Shown here in pieces: positions 1-4,635 of a stretch of 5,754 nt of DNA. Position 1 is the stretch's first letter; every line of letters starts with the position of its first letter. A model generated the notes under the pieces. The model saw only the letters and a list, made by a program, of their open reading frames with translations. It made no database searches and was not told the DNA's origin. The translations under genes and the position numbers were made by a program. Origin of the DNA: CBDUUP01 sp965370435 (GTDB lineage Bacteria > Chloroflexota > Anaerolineae > Anaerolineales > UBA11579); the NCBI GenBank assembly GCA_965370435.1, contig CBDUUP010000300.1, forward strand, positions 1-5,754, read 5' to 3'.

Positions 1-33
1 TTCCAGGGAGAGGGTCGCGCGGGTGCTTATTGT

Positions 34-978
34 TCATAAATTTGACCACCATTGATTTAACATTTCACCACTAACTAAAGTTATATGCGTTTTTTTTGCC
101 CATTTCTTAGCATTGTCTGAAAAATCACTTGACGTTACAAAGTAGGCTTCCGATGCGTCTGTTCCGGTTAATGCACCAGCAAATTCCCTTATCATCTTTG
201 GAGTGATTTTATTTTTATAGCGTTTTACTTGCACAATACCTTTTACTGATCCACGCTTGAGTAAAATATCAACTCCATCGTCTCCTGATCCTCCTACGAT
301 ACTAACCGAATATCCTTTTTTCATAAATACTGAAGCGACAAACTTTTCAAATTCTTTAGGTGTCATTGTATGAAATGGCTTATATTTGATTTTCTCACCA
401 GGTAATCGTGGTTTTACAGGATCCGAGAAGCCATTATATAGATATTCGTTTTTTATGTTCCTGTAATAACAATCATTACATAAGAACAACCAATTGCTTG
501 GATTAGTACCAATATCATTTAGATCATAGCGCTTTGGGAGAATTTCTGACCGATAAATTGGTTTGCAATGTTTACTACCACAGCGGAAACAACTATATTT
601 TCCGTAATACAAATATAATGCCATCACCGCAACGTAGATTCGCGCATGTAATTTTATGGGCTTACATTCATCGTTTGAACACAATTCCTTATGATGTTCA
701 CTGTGCAACAACATGAAAACACAGTCATTCCATGTCCACTGAGATGCTGTTTTCAAATAAAGAGATCGCAACCGCATTCCCGATTCTGGGTCTAAAATTC
801 TTTTCTCTGTTAATTCTTGTTGATTTCTTCGAAATGCTATCTGGGTGCTACTTTCCTCGATATTCTTTTTGTACTTATTTCCCCATTTTTTATTTTGATT
901 CGATTTATATCTCCAATAAAGGATAACACCGATTATTACGAGATCTATAAGAAAAACGGTTGATACATCCATAAACAT
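34..978 (-). CDS. Membrane-anchored Mrr-type restriction endonuclease with degenerate HNH-like zinc module
   Basis: This 314-residue protein has three parts. A hydrophobic segment at about residues 5-22, followed by a basic stretch, predicts an N-terminal membrane anchor with the rest in the cytoplasm. A central zinc module uses C130-x2-C133 and C167-x2-C170, spaced and ordered as in HNH nucleases, but SEILP (144-148) stands where HNH enzymes have DHIxP, and Y171 replaces the usual His after the last Cys. The C-terminal domain (about 203-314) matches the Mrr catalytic family, a PD-(D/E)xK nuclease fold: E211 in the first helix, GDDGVDI with D237, QVKRY with Q250 and K252, then a VTSSDFSDNA segment. 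Family members typically cleave modified or foreign DNA, so a type IV restriction role is inferred; the substrate is unknown. It lies 254 bases downstream of another minus-strand gene in the same AT-rich block. ATG at 978 and ATG at 972 are both possible starts; AAGAAAG just upstream suits the second slightly better. The nuclease call is firm, the biological role less so. Confidence 0.88.
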   Translation of the reverse strand: MFMDVSTVFLIDLVIIGVILYWRYKSNQNKKWGNKYKKNIEESSTQIAFRRNQQELTEKRILDPESGMRLRSLYLKTASQWTWNDCVFMLLHSEHHKELCSNDECKPIKLHARIYVAVMALYLYYGKYSCFRCGSKHCKPIYRSEILPKRYDLNDIGTNPSNWLFLCNDCYYRNIKNEYLYNGFSDPVKPRLPGEKIKYKPFHTMTPKEFEKFVASVFMKKGYSVSIVGGSGDDGVDILLKRGSVKGIVQVKRYKNKITPKMIREFAGALTGTDASEAYFVTSSDFSDNAKKWAKKTHITLVSGEMLNQWWSNL

Positions 979-1043
979 TTCTTTCTTGTTAGTTGCTCAA
1001 TAGAATGCTGAACAACATAATTTAGTTTAAACCATTCCGAATT

Positions 1044-1049
1044 ATTATA
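1044..1049 (-). promoter_or_regulatory. Possible -10 element for the Mrr-type gene
   Basis: Read on the minus strand, this is a perfect TATAAT, 65 bases before the ATG at 978. It implies a leader of roughly 60 bases. The hexamer 17 bases further upstream (CTCAAT) does not resemble TTGACA. In AT-rich DNA a lone TATAAT can arise by chance, so this is only a candidate for separate transcription of the nuclease gene. Confidence 0.3.
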
Positions 1050-1232
1050 CAACCGAATTTCGAATTTCTCCTGATTGAGTGTGGTTGTGATTATTGCACA
1101 AAACGTTACTTACCCCAAAATGCTCGTTATCTTGTTGTTCATCCTCCTCAATTAGCCGAGGCCATTGCATGTAAGGTTGGGCAGCAAATCCAAAATAGAT
1201 CAAGTTAATCGTGTAAGTAGTGCATGCAACAC

Positions 1233-2036
1233 TTATTTGGTGAACGAAATATTACTTTCTCCATCTACAACAAACGGCCGAGGCTGGATAAAGGCATCTC
1301 GACCCATCTTTATCCAATCGCCCTGAATGCTTATTGGATGAATTGACTCTAGACCGGAATAATCAATAATTACTATTTCAACATTTTCTAGGGCCCATAA
1401 TTTTTCGATGTCATCAAACTCTAATACAAAGTATGCACTGCCACTTAGGACGCCACCAGGTTGGAGAACATCGAGAGACCCTAATTCTGTTCTTATATTG
1501 TCCCAATTCATTAGCACAAGTTTATCTATTCCCTTATTTACAATTATTGCATTGACATCTTTTTTTGCTGATGAAGGAACAATACCTGTTTGCAACACAA
1601 ATGAAATTGACGAAAACGTTTCACCATCTAAGTCATACCTAAAAATAATATCCTTTACTGTATATGGCTGATCAGATACATTAATGATTTTTAATGAGTA
1701 AAAGGCTATTCCTATATTTCCAGTTTTTTTGTTATTTTTATTTAAGAAGCGAGCAAAAAATGTGTTTTTGGTATTGAAATCAAGAATGTGACGGGGTTTA
1801 GTTTTCTCTTTGATTTTTATGGCGAGTAGTATAACGCTAATCACTCCTCCGGGAATAGCGAAGAACTTTCCTACATATTCTATTGTTTTCACTGAAAGGA
1901 TTAGCAAACCGTTGGTCTCATCCAACCAACCAGGAAAAATTTTCAGGCTGTATGCAATAATCCCCCCGACAATGACTAGGTATAGAACTAGTAACAAGAT
2001 AAAGGTGTTTATGAATAATTTGAGTAACTTAGACAT
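1233..2036 (-). CDS. Hypothetical two-pass membrane protein with beta-rich C-terminal domain
   Basis: I do not recognise this 267-residue protein. Hydrophobic segments at about residues 8-32 and 54-74 predict two membrane passes. The basic N-terminus (MSKLLK) and the basic stretch after the second segment (KIKEKTKPRH, 74-83) place both ends in the cytoplasm. Residues about 105-267 alternate short hydrophobic and polar stretches (for example FYSLKIINVSDQPYTVKDI at 112-130), suggesting a beta-sandwich-like cytoplasmic domain. No catalytic motif stands out. The start chosen is ATG 2036, because GAAGGGGGA at 2049-2041 is a good ribosome binding site four bases before it. A GTG at 2051 would add five residues but destroy that site. 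The gene is first in an AT-rich minus-strand pair with the Mrr-type nuclease. It may be a membrane sensor or effector partner of that nuclease, or simply unrelated cargo; that link is inference from position and composition only. Confidence 0.75.
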   Translation of the reverse strand: MSKLLKLFINTFILLLVLYLVIVGGIIAYSLKIFPGWLDETNGLLILSVKTIEYVGKFFAIPGGVISVILLAIKIKEKTKPRHILDFNTKNTFFARFLNKNNKKTGNIGIAFYSLKIINVSDQPYTVKDIIFRYDLDGETFSSISFVLQTGIVPSSAKKDVNAIIVNKGIDKLVLMNWDNIRTELGSLDVLQPGGVLSGSAYFVLEFDDIEKLWALENVEIVIIDYSGLESIHPISIQGDWIKMGRDAFIQPRPFVVDGESNISFTK

Positions 2037-2040
2037 TCTA

Positions 2041-2049
2041 TCCCCCTTC
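2041..2049 (-). promoter_or_regulatory. Ribosome binding site that fixes the membrane-protein start
   Basis: On the minus strand this reads GAAGGGGGA, followed by TAGA and then ATG at 2036. The purine-rich core at normal spacing favours the ATG over the in-frame GTG at 2051, which lies at the edge of this same site. Confidence 0.6.
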
Positions 2050-2080
2050 ACGGGGAAAATCTAGTTGGTGTTCTGCACTC

Positions 2081-2109
2081 AGTATAGCAAGAATTGACGG
2101 GCGGGGCAA
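2081..2109 (-). promoter_or_regulatory. Promoter for the leftward membrane-protein gene
   Basis: On the minus strand, TTGCCC at 2109-2104 (4 of 6 to the -35 consensus) is followed by a 17-base spacer and TATACT at 2086-2081 (5 of 6 to the -10 consensus). TGC directly before the -10 makes it an extended element. The expected start site, near 2074, leaves a leader of roughly 40 bases before ATG 2036. The -35 lies in the GC-rich flank and the -10 at the edge of the AT-rich block. Confidence 0.55.
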
Positions 2110-2131
2110 GCGGCTTTTGTCATGGGGGCGA

Positions 2132-2154
2132 GTGAGGCGATTTATGACCCTCAC
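2132..2154. repeat. Short inverted repeat upstream of the zinc-ribbon operon
   Basis: GTGAGG at 2132-2137 and CCTCAC at 2149-2154 are perfect inverse complements separated by 11 bases. The dyad is centred about 40 bases before the predicted start site of the rightward promoter, where an operator could act. Six-base arms can occur by chance, so this is tentative. Confidence 0.25.
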
Positions 2155-2167
2155 CCTCCCCCCAATC

Positions 2168-2183
2168 TGCTATAATTCCCCCA
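2168..2183 (+). promoter_or_regulatory. Extended -10 promoter with predicted leaderless start
   Basis: TGC plus a perfect TATAAT occupies 2168-2176. Six bases follow (TCCCCC) before the ATG at 2183, so the usual start-site distance puts transcription initiation on the A of the start codon. No ribosome binding site is present; the bases before the ATG are pyrimidines. No good -35 hexamer lies 16-18 bases upstream, which an extended -10 can tolerate. Together these support a leaderless mRNA for the zinc-ribbon operon. Confidence 0.6.
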
Positions 2184-2989
2184 TGACCGACTCCTCCCCC
2201 ACCCCCACCTTGAACTGCACCCAGTGCGGCGGCGTCCTCCACCCCGACCAGGGTCAGCTATTCCTCACCTGCCCCTTCTGCAATTCCACCGTCTTCCTGG
2301 ACAAATCGCGGGTCGTCTTCCACTGGTACTTGACCCCCACGGTGGACGAAAGCGAGGCCAGTTCCAACCTGGCCCGCTGGATGGCCGGCAACGACACCGT
2401 CAAAGACCTGGACAAGAAATCCACTCTCTCCGGCCACACCTTCGAATACTTCCCCATGTGGTACTTCAAACGCCGTAATCCCAAGGGCCAGGAAGAGATC
2501 ATCCTCCAGCCCGCCGCCGCCACCTCCGTCAGCGAGGTGCGCCGCATCAACCTCCCCGCCGGAGACCTCCAAAGCTACGACCCCAACCTCGACTCCCAAT
2601 CCCGCCCGCCCACCGTCCCCCTCGACTCCGCTCTGGGCTGGCTGGCCGAGCAAAACATCCCCGCCGACCAGATCATCGAAAGCGCCCTGGTCCATCTCCC
2701 CGTCAACACCTTCAAATACACCTTCCAGAACCGTTCCTACACCGCCCTGGTCGAGGCCGCCACCGGCGGCGTCTTCGCCAACATCTTCCCCGCCAAAGCC
2801 GAAGCCCCCTATATGATGGCCGGAGGCGCAGCCGCCCTGGTCTTCCTCTGCCTGGCGACCTTCCCGTTGATGGGCGGCGCGTTCGGCGGGGGTGGTTTCA
2901 TTACAGGCCTGCTGGTCTGCTCTGGATTAGGGGTCCCCGCCGCCATCGGCCTCTTCGCCCTGGCGATCTGGGTGGCGGCAAAGGTGTGA
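2183..2989 (+). CDS. Zinc-ribbon membrane protein, first of three
   Basis: This 268-residue protein starts with a zinc ribbon, C12-x2-C15-x14-C30-x2-C33 (NCTQCGG and CPFCNS). A soluble domain of about residues 45-205 includes FEYFPMWYF (87-95) and ends in LVEAATGGVFANIFPAK (189-205). Two hydrophobic segments (about 210-232 and 238-264) end the protein almost at the membrane. The soluble domain aligns piece by piece with the next gene product. ATG 2183 is chosen because it sits at the expected transcription start of the TGCTATAAT element, and because it puts the four cysteines at the same residue numbers as in that next protein. An in-frame TTG at 2117 would place the promoter inside the gene. 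The ribbon resembles TFIIB-type or YdjG-like bacterial zinc ribbons, but no enzymatic motif is seen. Such ribbons commonly bind protein or nucleic acid; the function here is unknown, probably as part of a membrane complex with the next two genes. Confidence 0.82.
   Translation: MTDSSPTPTLNCTQCGGVLHPDQGQLFLTCPFCNSTVFLDKSRVVFHWYLTPTVDESEASSNLARWMAGNDTVKDLDKKSTLSGHTFEYFPMWYFKRRNPKGQEEIILQPAAATSVSEVRRINLPAGDLQSYDPNLDSQSRPPTVPLDSALGWLAEQNIPADQIIESALVHLPVNTFKYTFQNRSYTALVEAATGGVFANIFPAKAEAPYMMAGGAAALVFLCLATFPLMGGAFGGGGFITGLLVCSGLGVPAAIGLFALAIWVAAKV
2980..2986 (+). promoter_or_regulatory. Ribosome binding site for the second zinc-ribbon gene
   Basis: AAAGGTG lies inside the last codons of the first zinc-ribbon gene, four bases before ATG 2991. 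The only base between the TGA of the first gene and this ATG is a C, so translational coupling is likely. Confidence 0.4.
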
Positions 2990-2990
2990 C

Positions 2991-4025
2991 ATGACCGATA
3001 AAGACACCCTCACCGGCTTGAACTGCCCCAACTGCTCCGGCATGGTCCCCATCCCCGAGGGCCAGGCCGTCGTCGAATGTCCCTACTGCGACCTGCGCTC
3101 CCTGGTGAAAGGCGAGCGCGGCCTCCGCCGCTACCAGATCCCCCGCCGGGTAAGCCGGGAGAAAGCCCTCCAGGCCATGCGCAAATTCCTCTCCGGCAAC
3201 ATGGCCATCGCCCGCAACGCCTCCCGCCAGGCCACATTGCAGGAGAGCTTTGTCGCCTATCTTCCCTTCTGGACCACCTGGGCCAAAGTGATGGGCTGGG
3301 TCTTCGGGCAGGAGAGCGTCGGCAGCGGCGACGACCAGCGTTACGAACCCCGCGAAGTCAAGATCGCCGAGGATATGGTCTGGAACGCCGCCGCCTGCGA
3401 CGTGGGCGAGTTCGGCGTGGAGAAGGTCCCGCTGGAGGGCAAGCAGCTAGAACCTTACGATTATGACGACCTCCACGCCAGCGGGATGGTCTTCGAACCC
3501 ATCGGCTCCCAGACCGAGGCCCGCGATTCGGCCCGCGCCGATTTCGTTAACCGGGTGAATAAGATGGCCGACCTGGACCGGGTCGCCCAGGTCTTCGTCC
3601 GCAACTTCCGCGAGCGCATGGGCCTGGTCTATTATCCCCTCTGGGTCATCCGCTACCTCTACCGGGGCCGATCCTTCCAGGTGGTGGTGGACGCCAACAC
3701 CGGACAGACCCTCTACGGCAAAGCCCCTGGCAACACCCTCTACCGGGCCGCCGTCCTGGTGGGCGGGATGGCGCTGGGCTCCCTCCTCGCCGTGGACGGC
3801 AGCGCCCTGGCCCTCTACGGCGTTTTCCAGATGGACGACGGCGATGGCGTCCTGGCCTTGCTGGGGGCCGCAGGTGTCGCGCTGGTCGCCGGGTTCGGCA
3901 TGATGGCCGCCGCTTACCGGGCCTTCCGCTACGGCGAGCAATTTGAATATCGCGCCCACCAAAAGAAAAAGCGCCGCTTCCGCCGCCGCAAGGAAGGCGG
4001 AGTGTTGCGGGCTAGAGAGAAATGA
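2991..4025 (+). CDS. Zinc-ribbon membrane protein, second of three, with basic C-terminal tail
   Basis: This 344-residue protein has C12-x2-C15-x14-C30-x2-C33 (NCPNCSG and CPYCDL), the same positions as in its upstream neighbour. The soluble part (about 45-247) carries RYQIPRRVSREKALQAM (47-63), FVAYLPFWTTW (87-97) and YYPLWVIRYLYRG (214-226), then VVVDANTGQTLYGKAPG (231-247). These match YLTPTVDESEASSNLARW, FEYFPMWYF and VEAATGGVFANIFPAK upstream, so the two are paralogues; this one has a larger middle region. Two hydrophobic segments follow (about 253-279 and 286-308). A strongly basic tail (KKKRRFRRRK, 325-334) should stay in the cytoplasm, putting the zinc ribbon there too. Translation is probably coupled to the preceding gene (1-base gap) and to the next one (ATGA overlap). 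No catalytic residues are recognisable. A role in membrane maintenance or in assembling a membrane complex is possible but unproven. Confidence 0.85.
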   Translation: MTDKDTLTGLNCPNCSGMVPIPEGQAVVECPYCDLRSLVKGERGLRRYQIPRRVSREKALQAMRKFLSGNMAIARNASRQATLQESFVAYLPFWTTWAKVMGWVFGQESVGSGDDQRYEPREVKIAEDMVWNAAACDVGEFGVEKVPLEGKQLEPYDYDDLHASGMVFEPIGSQTEARDSARADFVNRVNKMADLDRVAQVFVRNFRERMGLVYYPLWVIRYLYRGRSFQVVVDANTGQTLYGKAPGNTLYRAAVLVGGMALGSLLAVDGSALALYGVFQMDDGDGVLALLGAAGVALVAGFGMMAAAYRAFRYGEQFEYRAHQKKKRRFRRRKEGGVLRAREK

Positions 4026-4582
4026 GCATGACTACCCCCATTGAACTCATCCCCCTTCGATGCACCCAATGCGAGACCCCCGTCCCCGCCCAGCTTGACG
4101 AGGTCGCCTGGGTATGCCAGCAATGCGGCCAGGGCCTCCTCCTCCACCAGGAGACCGGCCTGGAGCCGCACGAGATATTCTTCGCCGCCACTCTCAAGCC
4201 GAATCAAGCCGGCAAGCCCTATTGGGTGGGGGAAGGCCGGGTGCAGGTGCAGCGGGAAGCCTACGGTACATTTGGAAAAAAGACCGGCGAGGCCCAGAAG
4301 TTCTGGGGAAAGCCCCGGCTATTCTTCATCCCCGCTTTCGACGCCCCCCTGGACGACCTCCTCAACGTGGGGACCGGCCTCCTCCGCAACCCGCCTCCGC
4401 TGGAACGCGGCCCTGCCGCCCGTTTCCTCCCCGCTACCCTGGCCTCGGAGGATGTCGGCGCCCTGGCCGAGTTCATCGTCATGGCCATCGAAGCCGAACG
4501 CCGTGACAAGGTCAAGACCGTCAACCTCTCCCTCAAATTAACCGGCCTGGAACTCTGGATATTACCTTACCCCATCCCGTAG
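4022..4582 (+). CDS. Soluble zinc-ribbon protein, third of three
   Basis: This 186-residue protein has C14-x2-C17-x14-C32-x2-C35 (RCTQCET and CQQCGQ), again with the 14-residue gap of its two upstream neighbours. It has no membrane segment and no signal peptide. The remaining domain contains KFWGKPRLFFIPAFDAPLDDLL (93-114) and ends in LELWILPYPIP (176-186). The aromatic-proline stretches recall the LPFW and YPLW motifs of the other two, but the similarity outside the ribbon is weak. Its ATG overlaps the TGA of the second gene (ATGA). A second ATG at 4028 is also usable; only a weak GAGAGA precedes the first. The tight packing suggests a cytoplasmic partner of the two membrane-bound paralogues. 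Function unknown. A mini zinc-ribbon adaptor that contacts the membrane pair is my preferred reading, as inference. Confidence 0.8.
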   Translation: MSMTTPIELIPLRCTQCETPVPAQLDEVAWVCQQCGQGLLLHQETGLEPHEIFFAATLKPNQAGKPYWVGEGRVQVQREAYGTFGKKTGEAQKFWGKPRLFFIPAFDAPLDDLLNVGTGLLRNPPPLERGPAARFLPATLASEDVGALAEFIVMAIEAERRDKVKTVNLSLKLTGLELWILPYPIP

Positions 4583-4603
4583 GGGCGCAGCGTTGCTGCG
4601 CCC
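4583..4603. repeat. Perfect 9-bp palindrome with 3-base loop after the zinc-ribbon operon
   Basis: GGGCGCAGC, a GTT loop and GCTGCGCCC form a perfect hairpin beginning one base after the TAG stop of the third zinc-ribbon gene. No T-run follows on either side, so it is not a standard intrinsic terminator. TAGGGGCGnnn...CGCCC palindromes recur as dispersed intergenic elements in some bacterial genomes, and this one looks like that class. It could attenuate transcription into the lipoprotein gene or protect the operon mRNA 3-prime end. Confidence 0.6.
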
Positions 4604-4625
4604 ACGGATTGTGACCCACTACAAC

Positions 4626-4631
4626 AGGAGG
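4626..4631 (+). promoter_or_regulatory. Strong ribosome binding site for the PLD-like lipoprotein
   Basis: A perfect AGGAGG precedes ATG 4636 by four bases. It contrasts with the apparently leaderless first gene of the zinc-ribbon operon and suggests this gene is translated independently of the upstream operon. Confidence 0.7.
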
Positions 4632-4635
4632 CGCC

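Noticed and set aside
1111..1140. Minus-strand mini-frame of about ten codons from ATG 1140 preceded by GAGGAGG
   Set aside because: The purine run touches the ATG with no spacing and the frame stops almost at once. The same bases are read as Glu codons in the alternative 41-codon frame.
1219..1234. AGTG...CACT around GCATGC after the membrane-protein gene as a terminator
   Set aside because: The stem is only about four base pairs, the middle does not pair cleanly, and no T-run follows in the direction of transcription.
20..2125. Similar short sequences at the islet edges (GTGCTTATTGTTCAT near 22-37 and GGCTTTTGTCAT near 2112-2123) as flanking direct repeats
   Set aside because: The match needs a gap and mismatches over a dozen bases and is no better than chance. 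It does not support an attachment site or target duplication.
2117..2182. Upstream TTG extension of the first zinc-ribbon gene by 22 codons
   Set aside because: It would put the TGCTATAAT element inside the gene and has no ribosome binding site. ATG 2183 puts the cysteines at the same positions as in the next paralogue.
3447..3962. A 171-codon minus-strand open frame opposite the second zinc-ribbon gene
   Set aside because: Antisense shadow with biased composition; the plus-strand frame has the cysteine motif, membrane segments and paralogy.
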